A stretch of DNA of 64,000 nucleotides from Rosenbergiella metrosideri (GCF_022602565.1 NZ_JALBCV010000001.1:348819-412818), one strand, 5' to 3'. Positions 38,114-49,837 are shown, counted from the first letter of the stretch. A program made the numbers and translations. The notes: a model not told the origin generated them from the letters alone.

Positions 38114-38785
38114 ATGCGCGTGTTAGTGGTCGAAGATAATCCATTATTACGGCACCATTTAGCCGTTCAGCTTCGTGAAATGGGTCATCAGGTCGATGCG
38201 GCAGAAGATGCCAATGAGGCTGATTATTTCCTCAATGAGTACGCCCCAGATGTGGCGTTAGTGGATCTCGGCCTGCCGGACGAAGATGGAATGAGCCTTA
38301 TTCAACGCTGGCGGGCGCAAGAGATTAAGCAACCTATTCTTGTGCTTACCGCTCGCGAAGGTTGGCAATCGAAAGTGGCCGCTTTGCAAGCGGGTGCAGA
38401 TGATTACGTGACCAAACCCTTTCATATCGAAGAGGTCGCCGCTCGGTTACAAGCCTTACTGCGACGTACCGCGGGCCATGCCTCGCAAGTGATTCATTTC
38501 GCCCCCTTTCATATCGATCTTTCTCGCAAAGAGTTGGCCGTCGATCAGCATCCGGTCAAACTGACCACCTTTGAATATACCATCGTCGAGACCTTAATGA
38601 TCAATGCCGGTAAAGTGATCAGTAAAGAGTCATTAATGTTACAGCTCTATCCCGATGCGGATCTACGCGAAGGCCATACCATTGATGTACTAATGGGCCG
38701 CTTACGCAAAAAAATCCAGCAGCATTATCCTCACGACGTTATTACCACCCTAAGAGGCCTAGGATACCGTTTCGATGCCCCATAG
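38114..38785 (+). CDS. phoP: Response regulator PhoP
   Basis: A 223-residue OmpR-type regulator. The receiver domain (1-115) has the phospho-acceptor Asp51 in [10 protein letters not shown] and the Lys of VTKPFH. A winged-helix DNA domain follows, ending in [12 protein letters not shown]. The ATG at 38114 is chosen because it gives the usual MRVLVVEDN start; the TTG 42 bases upstream is not supported. PhoP answers low Mg2+, acid and antimicrobial peptides. It overlaps phoQ by 11 bases. A clear PhoP box was not found upstream. Confidence 0.96.
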   Translation: MRVLVVEDNPLLRHHLAVQLREMGHQVDAAEDANEADYFLNEYAPDVALVDLGLPDEDGMSLIQRWRAQEIKQPILVLTAREGWQSKVAALQAGADDYVTKPFHIEEVAARLQALLRRTAGHASQVIHFAPFHIDLSRKELAVDQHPVKLTTFEYTIVETLMINAGKVISKESLMLQLYPDADLREGHTIDVLMGRLRKKIQQHYPHDVITTLRGLGYRFDAP

Positions 38786-40241
38786 CGCCACTACGCCGCC
38801 GCGGAGTAATAAATTTTCGCTGTCGCCACTCTCCTTACGAGGCCGCTTTTTACTCGCTGCCTCAGCGTTAGTACTGATCATCTCACTCTGTTACGGTATC
38901 GTCGCCGTGATTGGCTATGTCATCAGCTTCGATAAAAATACCTATCAAGTGATGCGGGGCGAAAGCAATCTATTCTTCACCCTCGCCCAGTGGCGAGATA
39001 ATAAACTGGTGATTGATCGCCCGGATAACTTAAAGTTAAATTTTCCTACGCTTGTCTATATCTACGATGAGCACGGCCGGTTGCTCTGGCAGCTGCGAGA
39101 TGTACCGGAGATCCGTCGTAGCATCGCTAAAAGCTGGCTGCAAACCAATAATTTTTACGAGATCGACGCCAGTAATAAAGTGAGCATTGCGGCAATTGGC
39201 AACAATCGTAAGGCGCAGAAAAAAATTGCCGAGTTAGATAGTGATGATACTTTTACTCACTCGGTGGCCGTCAGTCGCTACGATGCTACGGCAACGCTAC
39301 CTGCCCTGACCATTGTGGTGGTGGACTCTATTCCACAAGAGCTACAACACAGTGAACTAGTCTGGTCTTGGTTTAACTATGTGTTAGCCGCAAACTTCTT
39401 ATTAGTCATTCCATTACTTTGGCTCGCCGCTCGCTGGAGCCTTAAGCCTATCGGTCAACTGTCGGCAGAATTGAAAGCCCTGGAATCAGGACAGCGAGAG
39501 TCGTTAGGCGATTCCCCTCCGAAAGAACTGAAAGGCTTGGTCAGTAACCTCAACCTGCTACTAAAGAGTGAACGTAAGCGTAGCAGTCGCTACCACACCA
39601 CCCTCTCCGATCTGACGCATAGCCTAAAGACGCCTTTGGCAGTATTGCAAAGTACCTTACGCTCTCTACGGGGTGCTAAACCGATGCCGATCGAAGAAGC
39701 GGAACCCTTAATGCTTGAGCAAATAAGCCGTATCTCTCAACAGGTGGGTTATTATTTGCACCGCGCCAGTTTGCAAGCTGAAAATAATCTACTAAACCGT
39801 GAAATACACGCTGTCGCCCCTTTAATAGATGGTTTGTGCTCCGCACTCAATAAGGTTTATCAAAACAAAGGGGTAGATATCACTGTCGATTTGTCACCCG
39901 AACTCACCTTTTCTGGAAATCGCGATGATTTAGTCGAGGTGATGGGTAATGTTTTAGATAATGCCTGTAAATATTGTCTGGAATTTATTCATATCAGTGC
40001 AAAACAGGATGACAGCACGCTGACCTTAACGATTGATGACGATGGCCCAGGAATTCCTGCGGCGCGACGTGAGATGATTTTTCAGCGCGGACATCGCGTC
40101 GATACCCTTCGCCCAGGTCAAGGTATCGGCCTGTCCTTAGCACGTGAGATTGTCGAAAATTACGCAGGCGAGATACGGGTTTCGCGTAGCCATTGGGGCG
40201 GAGCGCGGATGGAAATAGTCTTCGCCAATCAGATGGTTTGA
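38775..40241 (+). CDS. phoQ: Sensor histidine kinase PhoQ
   Basis: A 488-residue two-span sensor kinase (E. coli 486). Helix 1 is at about 23-45, the periplasmic sensor domain follows (to about 190), then helix 2, HAMP, and the kinase core with the phospho-His in [13 protein letters not shown] and N, G boxes ([25 protein letters not shown]). The acidic patch that faces the membrane is less acidic than in E. coli (ELDSDDTF against a run of seven acidic residues), so divalent-cation response may differ. It overlaps phoP and is in its operon. Confidence 0.95.
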   Translation: MPHSATTPPRSNKFSLSPLSLRGRFLLAASALVLIISLCYGIVAVIGYVISFDKNTYQVMRGESNLFFTLAQWRDNKLVIDRPDNLKLNFPTLVYIYDEHGRLLWQLRDVPEIRRSIAKSWLQTNNFYEIDASNKVSIAAIGNNRKAQKKIAELDSDDTFTHSVAVSRYDATATLPALTIVVVDSIPQELQHSELVWSWFNYVLAANFLLVIPLLWLAARWSLKPIGQLSAELKALESGQRESLGDSPPKELKGLVSNLNLLLKSERKRSSRYHTTLSDLTHSLKTPLAVLQSTLRSLRGAKPMPIEEAEPLMLEQISRISQQVGYYLHRASLQAENNLLNREIHAVAPLIDGLCSALNKVYQNKGVDITVDLSPELTFSGNRDDLVEVMGNVLDNACKYCLEFIHISAKQDDSTLTLTIDDDGPGIPAARREMIFQRGHRVDTLRPGQGIGLSLAREIVENYAGEIRVSRSHWGGARMEIVFANQMV

Positions 40242-40309
40242 TTTCCTGTCTCATTCTTGTTGTCACACTGTTATACTCTCGCCAGTTTTTCTCACTCTTT
40301 GAGGGTATT

Positions 40310-41452
40310 ATGTCTTTCGAACTTGCCATTGACTGGCCTACATTTCTTGCAACCTACTGGCAGAAAAAGCCAGTCGTTATCCGCCAAGCGTTTGCTGATT
40401 TTCAGGATCCAATCACTCCCGATGAACTCGCTGGACTGGCGATGGAAAATGAAGTGGATAGTCGATTGGTCAGTCAAACAGCTGAAGGCTGGCAAGTCGC
40501 CCATGGCCCCTTCAAGGATTTCGACCATCTGACTGAGAGCCACTGGTCGTTACTGGTTCAAGCGGTTAATCACTGGCACCCTGCCGCGGCTGAGTTGATG
40601 CAGCCGTTCCGCACCCTCTCTGATTGGCGAATGGATGATTTGATGATCTCCTTCTCAGTGCCAGACGGTGGCGTTGGGCCGCACCTCGATCAATACGATG
40701 TCTTTATTATTCAAGGTGCAGGACGTCGCCGCTGGCGAGTCGGTAATAATGATGTGGTGGCTCAGCACTCTCCTCATCCCGATCTGCTGCAAGTGGCCCC
40801 CTTCGAAGCGATTATCGATGAAGTCCTCGAACCGGGTGACTTAGTCTATATCCCGCCTGGATTCCCCCATGAAGGCTACTCATTAGAAAACTCGCTTAAC
40901 TATTCGGTCGGTTTTCGTGCACCGTCGGGCAAAGAGTTACTCAGTGGCTTTGCAGATTATGTCTTAGCGCAAGAGCTTGGCAGTCGTCGTTATCAAGATC
41001 CTGGGTTAACCTTACGCGATGATGAGGCGTCAGTCTTACCCGAAGAGGTAGATAGCTTACGCGCCATGATGAACGAATTAGTCAATTCAGCGGATTTCAC
41101 CCCATGGTTAGGTGAGTTTCTCTCACAGTCTCGCCATGAGCTGGATATTGCTCCGCCACAACCCGCTTACCAAGAAGATGAAGTGCGTGACGCATTGCAG
41201 GAAGGCACACCGCTCCACCGTATCGGTGGCTTGAAGGTATTACAACTGGGCTCCCATACTTTTATCAATGGCGAACGGTTTAGTAGCGCAGCGCCTGGCT
41301 TCTTGCATCTATTAGCCGCTACAACCGAGATCGAATCGGAGCAATTACTGTCTGTGATTGAACAGCAGAATGTGCTGACCCAGCTGACAGGCTTGATCAA
41401 TGCTGGTTATTGGCATTTCGCCGGAGAGGAAGAAGAGGAAGGCGACGAGTAA
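40310..41452 (+). CDS. roxA: 50S ribosomal protein L16 3-hydroxylase RoxA
   Basis: A 380-residue 2-oxoglutarate/Fe(II) oxygenase of the JmjC/ROX group; E. coli RoxA (YcfD) hydroxylates Arg81 of ribosomal protein L16. The HXD...H iron triad is visible as HLDQYDVF (about residue 125) and the later HEGYS His. The ATG at 40310 gives a normal start (MSFELAIDWPTFL); the frame upstream belongs to phoQ. It ends at a bidirectional terminator shared with cobB. Confidence 0.93.
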   Translation: MSFELAIDWPTFLATYWQKKPVVIRQAFADFQDPITPDELAGLAMENEVDSRLVSQTAEGWQVAHGPFKDFDHLTESHWSLLVQAVNHWHPAAAELMQPFRTLSDWRMDDLMISFSVPDGGVGPHLDQYDVFIIQGAGRRRWRVGNNDVVAQHSPHPDLLQVAPFEAIIDEVLEPGDLVYIPPGFPHEGYSLENSLNYSVGFRAPSGKELLSGFADYVLAQELGSRRYQDPGLTLRDDEASVLPEEVDSLRAMMNELVNSADFTPWLGEFLSQSRHELDIAPPQPAYQEDEVRDALQEGTPLHRIGGLKVLQLGSHTFINGERFSSAAPGFLHLLAATTEIESEQLLSVIEQQNVLTQLTGLINAGYWHFAGEEEEEGDE

Positions 41453-41460
41453 CGATAATA

Positions 41461-41482
41461 GGGCAGTCAACGCTGACTGCCC
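41461..41482. terminator. Bidirectional terminator between roxA and cobB
   Basis: GGGCAGTCA (41461-41469) pairs with TGACTGCCC (41474-41482) between two convergent genes, with TATATT following. Confidence 0.75.
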
Positions 41483-41490
41483 TATATTGC

Positions 41491-42321
41491 TTAACACTGG
41501 CTGAGAAACATCTCCACCCATGCGGGTAACGTCTCGGAGGCTGGGCCATAGTGACCTTCAATAAATTCCTCTTTCGACGCAGTCGGCTCAAGATTAAATT
41601 CGATCGTTTCCGCACCCTGAATTTTCGCTTCATGCACAAATCCGGCAGCGGGATAGACTTGGCCCGATGTCCCCACCGCGATAAAAATGTCACACTCGGC
41701 AATCGCCTGATAAATCCTTTCCATCTGCAGCGGCATCTCCCCGAACCAGACAACATGCGGTCGTAACGGCGCTGGAAATTGGCAACAGGTACAGCGATCG
41801 GTCGGTTGCAGATCATCCAGCCAGGTGATGACTTGCTGGCTTTGAGTACACCGTACTTTAAGTAACTCACCATGCATATGGGTAATATTCGCACTGCTCG
41901 CCCGTTCGTGCAGATTATCAATATTCTGCGTAACCACCAGCAAGTTATCTCCCAACAAGATACCCAGTTTCGCTAACGCACGGTGCGCGTTGTTGGGCAT
42001 GATTTTAGCCGACTGCAACTGGCGGCGGCGCTCATTATAGAAGTTATGCACTTGTTGCGGATCACGGTGATAGCCCTCTGGCGTGGCAATATCTTCTATT
42101 GCATGATTCTCCCATAAGCCATCGGCAGCACGAAATGTCGCAATACCTGATTCGGCGGAGATCCCGGCCCCGGTCAGTACCACCACTTTCGGCAGAGGTT
42201 TGGAGACGAGTTTCGCTATGCGTGCATCTTCGAAATAAGATTGTCGAAAACGTTGGCGCATTTTTCGCTTGTTCTTTTTAAAACGGGCGACGCGAATGCG
42301 ACGACGGTTGCTGGTACGCAT
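41491..42321 (-). CDS. cobB: NAD-dependent protein deacylase CobB
   Basis: A 276-residue sirtuin with the long basic N-terminus seen in E. coli CobB-L (about residues 1-40). Sirtuin motifs: [22 protein letters not shown], the catalytic His in HMHGELL, a zinc-like CTCCQF pair preceded by another Cys, and [11 protein letters not shown]. It removes acetyl and succinyl groups from lysines using NAD. In E. coli nagK lies between lolE and cobB; here lolE is only 59 bases downstream, so nagK is absent. Confidence 0.95.
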   Translation of the reverse strand: MRTSNRRRIRVARFKKNKRKMRQRFRQSYFEDARIAKLVSKPLPKVVVLTGAGISAESGIATFRAADGLWENHAIEDIATPEGYHRDPQQVHNFYNERRRQLQSAKIMPNNAHRALAKLGILLGDNLLVVTQNIDNLHERASSANITHMHGELLKVRCTQSQQVITWLDDLQPTDRCTCCQFPAPLRPHVVWFGEMPLQMERIYQAIAECDIFIAVGTSGQVYPAAGFVHEAKIQGAETIEFNLEPTASKEEFIEGHYGPASETLPAWVEMFLSQC

Positions 42322-42380
42322 GAGAACTCCTGCAGAACACGTTAAACATGGTGCTCGCCACCCAGCGAGCCCCTCATAAA

Positions 42381-43628
42381 TTATTGCCCGCTTAATACCC
42401 GCGCAGGCTCAATACGGCTTGCCCGACGAGCGGGATACCAACTGGCCAGTAAACTCAGTAACAACGCACAACACAGCACGATCACAACGTCGCGCCAATG
42501 CAGTACTGAGGGCAGAAAATCGATAAAATAGATATCGCCGGAGAGAAAGTGATGCCCGGTCAACGATTCAATGCCTTTAATCAGCCGTGTCAGGTTCAGA
42601 GCGCCGAGTACCCCCAGCACAACGCCAATCAGGCTCCCGGTGATCCCTGCCAGCAATCCATACCAGATGAATATGGCACGAATCAGCCGATCTTTTGCGC
42701 CCAACGTACGCAGTACGGCAATATCGCTGCTTTTATCTTTTACCGCCATCACCAACGTCGATACAATATTAAAGCAGGCCACCCCAATCACCAAGATCAT
42801 GGCTAAATACATGATGGCGCGGATCATCTGAATATCGCGATACATATATCCGAAATCAGAAGTCCAGTTACGGATATAGACATAACCATGAGTGGCTTCA
42901 CCAGCGGCACGAACGACGGCGGGTGCTTGAAAGGGATCACGCATTTTCAACGCAATACCGGTTACCGACTGCCCCATATCCAAATAGTGTTGCGCATCGG
43001 CTAACGGGACCAAGGCTAGACTATGATCGAGCATCCCGCTTAACTGTAGGATGCCACTCACCTGCAGTCGAATACGCTTAGGTTCTAACAGTTTATTCTG
43101 CTGATCGTTGTTGGGGATCAGCACCGTAAGCCAATCACCGGTCTTAAGGCCGAGACTCTTCGCAATTCCGCCGCCAATAATAATTTGCTGCTGACCGGCA
43201 TGAAACGATGACCAAGCATTGTTTTGCACGAATTGTGGCAGGCTACTTAGTCGTGTCTCTTGCTGAGGATCCACCCCTTTCACTTGGATAGCCTGTAACT
43301 TTTGAGCGCTTTCAATTAATCCGGTAAAGGTAATAAATGGCGCGGCCGCCGCTACGCCCTTCACCTGCTCAATCGGTTCAAGTAAGGATTGCCACTGCTG
43401 GAAAGGTTGATGCACGGGAATAATTTCGCCGTGAGGCACGACATCCAAAATGCGTTTGTTCAATTCACGCTCGAAGCCATTCATTGCACTCAAGCCGATA
43501 ATCAGCACCGCGACCCCCAGCGCAATACCGGCGGTCGAGAGGACTGAAATCAAGGAGACCATGCCCCCCCGACGACGCCCACGGCTAAAGCGGAGTGCCA
43601 GTAAGAAAGAGAGAGAGCCTCGCATCAA
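42381..43628 (-). CDS. lolE: Lipoprotein-releasing complex permease LolE
   Basis: A 415-residue inner-membrane protein (four spans: about 25-45, 270-300, 320-350, 380-400, with a large periplasmic domain between spans 1 and 2). LolCDE releases outer-membrane lipoproteins to LolA. N-terminus [21 protein letters not shown] matches E. coli LolE. The ATG overlaps the lolD stop by four bases, so lolC-lolD-lolE are one operon. Confidence 0.96.
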   Translation of the reverse strand: MMRGSLSFLLALRFSRGRRRGGMVSLISVLSTAGIALGVAVLIIGLSAMNGFERELNKRILDVVPHGEIIPVHQPFQQWQSLLEPIEQVKGVAAAAPFITFTGLIESAQKLQAIQVKGVDPQQETRLSSLPQFVQNNAWSSFHAGQQQIIIGGGIAKSLGLKTGDWLTVLIPNNDQQNKLLEPKRIRLQVSGILQLSGMLDHSLALVPLADAQHYLDMGQSVTGIALKMRDPFQAPAVVRAAGEATHGYVYIRNWTSDFGYMYRDIQMIRAIMYLAMILVIGVACFNIVSTLVMAVKDKSSDIAVLRTLGAKDRLIRAIFIWYGLLAGITGSLIGVVLGVLGALNLTRLIKGIESLTGHHFLSGDIYFIDFLPSVLHWRDVVIVLCCALLLSLLASWYPARRASRIEPARVLSGQ

Positions 43629-44329
43629 CTCACCCCTTGTAAGACCGGCTGAGCATGTAAGACACCATCACGCATTTCCATCTGGCGGTCTAATCGCTTA
43701 GCGAGGGCGAGATCATGGGTCACCACCAGGAATGCGGTCCCTTGACTTTGATTTAACTCCCCCAGCAAGGCGAAAATCGCATCGGCATTACGCGCATCAA
43801 GGTTCCCGGTCGGTTCATCGGCCATCACCAGACTCGGCTTATTCACTAACGCGCGCGCGATTGCCACACGTTGGCGTTCCCCACCCGATAACTCGGATGG
43901 ACGGTGTTTCCCGCGTGGACTGAGACCTACCGCTTTTAACATCTCATCGGCACGATGGGACGCCTCTTGCGCAGAAAAACCGCCGATTAACAGTGGCATT
44001 GCCACATTTTCCAAGGCAGTAAAATCTGGCAGTAAATGGTGAAATTGGTAAATAAAGCCAAGCTGTCGGTTGCGTAAATCAGCCTTCGCTGAGGCACTTA
44101 GCGTATTAAGGGATTGTCCCTTAAAGAGCACCTCGCCAGAGGTAGGTTGGTCTAGGCCACCCAATAAATGCAGTAACGTACTCTTCCCCGACCCAGAGCT
44201 ACCGATAATCGAAACCAGTTCCCGCTCGGCAATACTAAAACTGACTTGCTTCAACACTTCGGTGCTGACTGCGCCCTCACGATACGTTTTACATAACGCT
44301 GAACACTGTAATAAAGGAGTATTATTCAT
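43625..44329 (-). CDS. lolD: Lipoprotein-releasing ABC ATPase LolD
   Basis: A 234-residue ABC ATPase of the MacB/LolD class. Walker [13 protein letters not shown] (about 42-53), signature [15 protein letters not shown] (about 146-160), Walker [11 protein letters not shown] and the H-loop VVTHD are intact. It drives LolC/LolE. It overlaps lolC by eight bases and lolE by four. Confidence 0.97.
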   Translation of the reverse strand: MNNTPLLQCSALCKTYREGAVSTEVLKQVSFSIAERELVSIIGSSGSGKSTLLHLLGGLDQPTSGEVLFKGQSLNTLSASAKADLRNRQLGFIYQFHHLLPDFTALENVAMPLLIGGFSAQEASHRADEMLKAVGLSPRGKHRPSELSGGERQRVAIARALVNKPSLVMADEPTGNLDARNADAIFALLGELNQSQGTAFLVVTHDLALAKRLDRQMEMRDGVLHAQPVLQGVS

Positions 44330-45521
44330 AACGTAAGGCCTCAGCGGGTTGAACGGTGGCAGCGCGCCACGATGGATAAAGGGTTGCCAATAAGGCCAAG
44401 ATCATCGCACAGAGAGTGATCATCACCACTTGGCTGATATGAATATCAACCGGCAGTGCCGCACCCTCTAGCAGTAAGCCGATAACCGGTAACAAATTAT
44501 TCAATTGACTGGCCAGCAGGCAGCCCAATAACGCGCCACATAAGGAACCGATGATCCCGGCGCTAGCGCCCTGAACCATAAATACCGTCATAATCTGCCG
44601 ACGCGTTAAGCCTTGAGTTTGCAATATCGCCACTTCACCCTGCTTCTCCATAATCAACAATCCCAGGGAGGTAATGATATTAAAGGCTGCCACTGCCACG
44701 ATCAGGCTCAGTAACAGCCCCATCATATTTTTTTCCATGCGAACGGCTTGGAACAGATCGCCTTTACGCTCCCGCCAATCTTTCCAGACCGATTTTTCAG
44801 GCAGTGCATGCTGATCAATTTCATCCACGGCTAAGGGATGGTCAAGCCACAATCGCCATCCTGTAATCTGTCCTGCTGGATAAAGCATGATACGAGAAGC
44901 ATCTTGTTGATTGACCAGAATTTGGTAACTATCAACTTCGCTGTTGGCCGCGTAGATCCCAGCGACGGTAAAAAGACGCTGACTCGGCATCCGTCCCATC
45001 GGCGTAAATTGACTCACTGAAGGCACCATTAGCCGCAGCTTATCGCCGGGTTGTACGCCGAGCTGATTGGCCAATTGTGCACCGAGAATCACTTGATAGC
45101 TTCCCGCTGCCGGGATATGACGAAGACCTTGCTCGATATAAGACAGTAATGGGTCCTGCTCCCCCGGTGCGAGGCCAAGCATCACCCCCACCGACACATT
45201 GTGCGCGCTTTGTAGCACGACGTCGGCGGTCGTTAGGGGCGCTACACGGTTTACACCGGCGAGCTTGAGAGAGGAGGCAGGAAAGTGTTGTGGATCGATA
45301 TGCCCAGCCGGTTGAGACACCACGGCCTGCGGCATTAATCCAAGAATATTACCTTCCAGTTCCCGTTCGAAGCCATTCATCACCGACAGTACCGTGACCA
45401 ATGCTAACACCCCTAAGGTAATACCAATCGCTGAGAGCCAAGAAATAAACCGCCCGAATCGATCAGTTGCACGGCCACGCATGTAACGTAGACCAATAAA
45501 TAAAGCGACAGGTTGATACAT
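44322..45521 (-). CDS. lolC: Lipoprotein-releasing complex permease LolC
   Basis: A 399-residue membrane protein matching E. coli LolC from [16 protein letters not shown] to ALRYE. The periplasmic Hook (about residues 165-185) that recruits LolA reads [17 protein letters not shown]. The ATG at 45521 is used because it gives the family start; an upstream TTG/ATG pair adds three residues. The promoter lies in the 270-base divergent gap to mfd. Confidence 0.96.
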   Translation of the reverse strand: MYQPVALFIGLRYMRGRATDRFGRFISWLSAIGITLGVLALVTVLSVMNGFERELEGNILGLMPQAVVSQPAGHIDPQHFPASSLKLAGVNRVAPLTTADVVLQSAHNVSVGVMLGLAPGEQDPLLSYIEQGLRHIPAAGSYQVILGAQLANQLGVQPGDKLRLMVPSVSQFTPMGRMPSQRLFTVAGIYAANSEVDSYQILVNQQDASRIMLYPAGQITGWRLWLDHPLAVDEIDQHALPEKSVWKDWRERKGDLFQAVRMEKNMMGLLLSLIVAVAAFNIITSLGLLIMEKQGEVAILQTQGLTRRQIMTVFMVQGASAGIIGSLCGALLGCLLASQLNNLLPVIGLLLEGAALPVDIHISQVVMITLCAMILALLATLYPSWRAATVQPAEALRYE

Positions 45522-45793
45522 GTAGTCCATCCCGGACGGTAAAAAAAGTTATGGGAATGATAATGGAGGTATCGTCTTTATGAAACCTTTACCGGGGTGA
45601 TCATCAAGGTAAACTTTCGGAAAAACGCTTAGTTGTATAAAAATACGCCAAACGCATCCCCTTATCGATGAAAGCGAATACCGCTTCGCAGTGCAGAGTG
45701 CTACTTTAAAGAGAGAGAAAAACGCGGCGCATCACGTTTCTGTCCTCCTGGCAGCAACGTTAATGCATCAATAAAATGAGATAATCTAAGTTT

Positions 45794-48700
45794 ATGACGG
45801 ATATCCAGCAATATTCGCTGCCAAGTAAGGCAGGCGATGTGCGGCAATTAGGTGAACTGGTTGGCTCTGCCTTTGCCATTGAGGCGGCTCGCATCGCAGA
45901 ACAGCATGATGGCTTGGTGGTATTGATCGCCAGTGATATGCAAAATGCACTGCAGTTAACCAGTGAAATCGGCCAATTCACCACCCTAAATGTGAATACC
46001 TTGCCTGATTGGGAAACGCTTCCTTACGATAGCTTCTCCCCCCACCAAGATATTATTTCAAGCCGTTTATCCATGCTCTATCAGCTGCCATTGATGGAGA
46101 AAGGATTATTGATCCTGCCGGTCAATACGCTGATGCAGCGTGTCTGCCCGCACAGCTTCCTACATAGCCACGCCTTAGTGATGCAGCGCGGGGATAAACT
46201 CTCTCGCGACACCTTGATTCGGCAACTCGACCAAGCGGGCTATCGCCACGTGGAACAAGTAATGGTCCACGGTGAATATGCGACCCGTGGTGCGCTGCTT
46301 GATCTCTTCCCAATGGGCAGTGAAGCGCCTTATCGCTTGGATTTCCTCGATGATGAGATCGACAGCCTACGCTCGTTCGATGCCGATACGCAACGTACGC
46401 TTAACGAAGTCGATGCCATTAGCCTGCTACCTGCGCATGAATTCCCGACGGACAAAACGTCCATCGAGCGCTTTCGTACCCAGTGGCGTGAACAATTTGA
46501 TGTGCTACGTGAATCGGAACATCTCTATCAGCAAGTCTCTCGCGGCACCTTACCCGCAGGGATAGAGTATTGGCAGCCTCTATTTTTTGATGAGCCATTA
46601 CCGCCGCTCTTCAGTTATTTCCCGAAACAAACGCTGTTGGTAAATACCGGTGACTTAGCGGGCAGCAGTGAGCGTTTTTGGCAAGACACCGGCAACCGTT
46701 ATGAGAATCGTCGCGTTGACCCAATGCGGCCTCTAGTCGAACCGGCTGCCCTTTGGTTAGCGCCCGATGTTTTATTTGCCGAATTAAAACGCTGGCCGCG
46801 TATTCAACTATTATCGCAAGCGCTGCCTAAAAAAGCCGCTAATACTAACTTAGGTTACACTGATTTACCGGCGCTTCATCAGCCAGATAATCAACAGAAT
46901 CCACTCGATCCCTTGCGCACCCTGTTAGAAGCACACCGCGAGGATCGCGTCATCTTCTCTGTAGAGAGTCAGGGTCGCCGCGAGCGTCTACAGGAGATGT
47001 TGGCACGTATTAAGTTACGCCCGACCTCTATCAGCCAGTTCACCCATGCACAGCAAGCGGGCGCCTACTTGATGGTCGGTGCTGCGGAAAAAGGATTTAT
47101 TGCCGCGCCACAGCATCTCATCTTTATCTGTGAAAATGACCTATTAGGTGAGCGCGTGGTGCGCCGTCGTCAGGACACCCGCCGGGCGATTAACCCAGAT
47201 GTATTGATTCGCAACCTAGCCGAATTGCATCCCGGACAACCGGTGGTCCACCTTGACCATGGTGTCGGGCGCTATGTCGGCATGACCACCTTAGAGACCG
47301 GTGGTGTCACCGCTGAATACTTGGTGTTGAATTATGCCAATGAGGCAAAGCTCTATATCCCTATCTCGTCGCTGCATCTTATCAGTCGTTATGCGGGTGG
47401 GGCCGATGAGAATGCGCCGCTGCATAAACTGGGCAGTGATGCGTGGAACCGAGCGCGTCAGAAAGCGGCGGAGAAAGTGCGTGATGTCGCGGCAGAGTTA
47501 CTGGATATTTACGCACAGCGCGCGGCAAAAACTGGTTTTGCCTTCACTCAGAACCGTGAGCATTATCAGCAATTCTGCGAATCATTCCCCTATGACACGA
47601 CACCCGACCAAAAACAAGCCATCAGCGCGGTGATCAGCGATATGTGCCAACCGCTGGCCATGGACCGCTTAGTCTGTGGCGATGTCGGTTTCGGTAAAAC
47701 CGAAGTCGCGATGCGTGCCGCCTTTCTCGCAGTTGAAAATAATAAGCAAGTTGCCGTACTGGTCCCGACCACCTTATTGGCACAGCAACATTACGATAAT
47801 TTCCGTGATCGTTTCGCCGACTGGCCGGTACGCGTCGAGATGTTATCTCGCTTTCGTAGCGCGAAAGAACAAAGCCAAGTGCTGCAAGATGCGGCCGACG
47901 GTAAGGTCGATATCCTAATCGGTACCCATAAGTTACTGATGAGCGATCTGCAGTGGTCCGACCTTGGGCTACTGATTGTCGATGAGGAGCATCGCTTTGG
48001 CGTTCGCCATAAAGAACGCATTAAAGCGATGCGCGCGGATGTCGATATCCTCACCTTAACCGCCACCCCAATTCCTCGCACCTTGAATATGGCAATGAGC
48101 GGTATGCGTGATCTCTCTATCATCGCTACGCCCCCTGCCCGACGTCTGGCGGTTAAAACCTTTGTCCGTGAGTACGATGCCTTAACGGTGCGTGAAGCCA
48201 TTCTGCGTGAAATATTGCGTGGCGGCCAAGTCTATTATCTCTATAACGATGTCGAAAACATCAACAAAGCGGCAGAGAAATTATCCGAGTTGGTGCCCGA
48301 GGCGCGAATCGGTATTGGACACGGGCAGATGCGGGAGCGTGAGCTGGAAAAAGTGATGAACGATTTCCACCATCAACGTTTCAATGTGCTGGTCTGTACC
48401 ACCATTATCGAGACAGGTATCGATATTCCTACTGCGAACACCATTATTATTGAGCGGGCCGATCACTTCGGTTTGGCACAGCTCCACCAATTACGGGGTC
48501 GCGTTGGCCGTTCGCACCATCAAGCTTATGCTTGGTTATTAACGCCTCATCCTAAAGCGATGACCACTGATGCCCGTAAACGCTTAGAAGCTATCGCTTC
48601 GCTGGAGGATTTAGGAGCTGGATTCGCGTTGGCCACCCATGATTTAGAGATCCGTGGTGCCGGTGAGTTACTGGGGGATGACCAGAGCGGCCAGATGGAA

Positions 48701-49249
48701 ACGCTCGGTTTCACACTCTATATGGAGCTGCTGGAAAATGCCGTAGAGTCACTCAAAGCGGGGAAAGAACCGTCGCTAGAAGACCTGTCACACCGCCATA
48801 CCGATGTCGAGTTACGGATGCCAGCGTTGATTCCTGATGAGTTTATCTCTGATATCAATACCCGCCTATCGCTCTATAAACGTATTGCCAGTGCCAGCGA
48901 ATCGGCAGAATTGAACGATATTAAGGTCGAGATGATCGACCGTTTCGGGCTATTGCCGGATCCAACACGTAATCTCTTGATGCAAACGGAGATCCGTCTT
49001 CATGCTGAATCATTAGGTATTGCGAAGATTGAGGCCGGAGAGAAAGGCGGTTATATCGAGTTTGCCGAACACAATAATGTCGATCCAGGCTGGCTGATTG
49101 GGTTACTGCAACAAGACCCAAAACAGTGGAAGCTGGAAGGGCCGGTTAAACTGCGCTTTACCCGTGACTTAACTGAACGTCAACTACGGATTGATTGGTT
49201 ATTGGAGTTGTTAGCGCAGATGGATAAACATCGCGTGAAGGCTCAGTAA
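45794..49249 (+). CDS. mfd: Transcription-repair coupling factor Mfd
   Basis: A 1151-residue protein (E. coli 1148). N-terminal UvrB-like region (1-350), the RNA-polymerase-interacting domain (around 470-545), and a translocase core: Walker A GDVGFGKTEVAMRAAF (about 628), DEEHRFG, TATPIPRTLNMA and QLRGRVGRSHHQAYAW. The C-terminal TRCF domain (about 990-1140) is complete. It removes RNA polymerase stalled at lesions and recruits UvrA. Divergent from lolC; a terminator follows. Confidence 0.97.
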   Translation: MTDIQQYSLPSKAGDVRQLGELVGSAFAIEAARIAEQHDGLVVLIASDMQNALQLTSEIGQFTTLNVNTLPDWETLPYDSFSPHQDIISSRLSMLYQLPLMEKGLLILPVNTLMQRVCPHSFLHSHALVMQRGDKLSRDTLIRQLDQAGYRHVEQVMVHGEYATRGALLDLFPMGSEAPYRLDFLDDEIDSLRSFDADTQRTLNEVDAISLLPAHEFPTDKTSIERFRTQWREQFDVLRESEHLYQQVSRGTLPAGIEYWQPLFFDEPLPPLFSYFPKQTLLVNTGDLAGSSERFWQDTGNRYENRRVDPMRPLVEPAALWLAPDVLFAELKRWPRIQLLSQALPKKAANTNLGYTDLPALHQPDNQQNPLDPLRTLLEAHREDRVIFSVESQGRRERLQEMLARIKLRPTSISQFTHAQQAGAYLMVGAAEKGFIAAPQHLIFICENDLLGERVVRRRQDTRRAINPDVLIRNLAELHPGQPVVHLDHGVGRYVGMTTLETGGVTAEYLVLNYANEAKLYIPISSLHLISRYAGGADENAPLHKLGSDAWNRARQKAAEKVRDVAAELLDIYAQRAAKTGFAFTQNREHYQQFCESFPYDTTPDQKQAISAVISDMCQPLAMDRLVCGDVGFGKTEVAMRAAFLAVENNKQVAVLVPTTLLAQQHYDNFRDRFADWPVRVEMLSRFRSAKEQSQVLQDAADGKVDILIGTHKLLMSDLQWSDLGLLIVDEEHRFGVRHKERIKAMRADVDILTLTATPIPRTLNMAMSGMRDLSIIATPPARRLAVKTFVREYDALTVREAILREILRGGQVYYLYNDVENINKAAEKLSELVPEARIGIGHGQMRERELEKVMNDFHHQRFNVLVCTTIIETGIDIPTANTIIIERADHFGLAQLHQLRGRVGRSHHQAYAWLLTPHPKAMTTDARKRLEAIASLEDLGAGFALATHDLEIRGAGELLGDDQSGQMETLGFTLYMELLENAVESLKAGKEPSLEDLSHRHTDVELRMPALIPDEFISDINTRLSLYKRIASASESAELNDIKVEMIDRFGLLPDPTRNLLMQTEIRLHAESLGIAKIEAGEKGGYIEFAEHNNVDPGWLIGLLQQDPKQWKLEGPVKLRFTRDLTERQLRIDWLLELLAQMDKHRVKAQ

Positions 49250-49258
49250 ATCGTCTTA

Positions 49259-49278
49259 CAGCCACCCAAGGGTGGCTG
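49259..49278. terminator. Bidirectional terminator between mfd and ycfJ
   Basis: CAGCCACCC (49259-49267) and GGGTGGCTG (49270-49278) form a nine-bp stem in the convergent mfd/ycfJ gap. Confidence 0.75.
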
Positions 49279-49285
49279 TTTACGT

Positions 49286-49837
49286 TTAACTCTTCTGAAC
49301 GGTGGGTTCGCTCAGTTTCAGATTCCCTTGCGCGTCCAGCGGGATCACCGAACCGGGTTTATGATCCATCATAACCGTGCCTTGTTTATCCCCGACCTTA
49401 TAGGTCACTTTGTACTCTTTAGTGCGTTGCTCCTGGGTGTATTGCGTCGAGCAACGACGATGAGAAGTCTGATAGGTATCGCTATTTTGTAGGCTTTGCT
49501 GCGCTTGATTCCCCGCATAACCTCCTGCCAGTGCGCCAGCGACGGTTGCAATATCCCGTCCATGTCCGCCTCCGAACTGGTGACCTAACACCCCTCCTGC
49601 TACGGCACCTAATACCGAACCGGTAATACGGTTTTCATCTTGTACCGCTCGACGATGGACCACATTCACGTTATGGCAGACTTCGTGTGGCGTTTTAACC
49701 GTTTCGGTCTGCGGCTGTACAGCAATGACTTCAGCAAATTGTGGCGGTTGTTGCGTGAAATGACTGCCTGCAACGGCGGCAACCCCTAGCGCGGCTAATA
49801 CGCCGATACCCACACCGGCAACTAATGATTTATTCAT
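49286..49837 (-). CDS. ycfJ: Glycine-zipper 2TM protein YcfJ
   Basis: A 183-residue exported or membrane-anchored protein with an N-terminal hydrophobic segment (about 7-26) and a glycine-zipper 2TM domain (VLGAVAGGVLGHQFGGG...VAGALAGGYAGNQ, about 80-115). The rest matches YcfJ (CSTQYTQEQRTKEYKVTY). It probably sits in the envelope; function unknown. Promoter lies in the gap to ndh, which has its own terminator just before it. Confidence 0.9.
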   Translation of the reverse strand: MNKSLVAGVGIGVLAALGVAAVAGSHFTQQPPQFAEVIAVQPQTETVKTPHEVCHNVNVVHRRAVQDENRITGSVLGAVAGGVLGHQFGGGHGRDIATVAGALAGGYAGNQAQQSLQNSDTYQTSHRRCSTQYTQEQRTKEYKVTYKVGDKQGTVMMDHKPGSVIPLDAQGNLKLSEPTVQKS

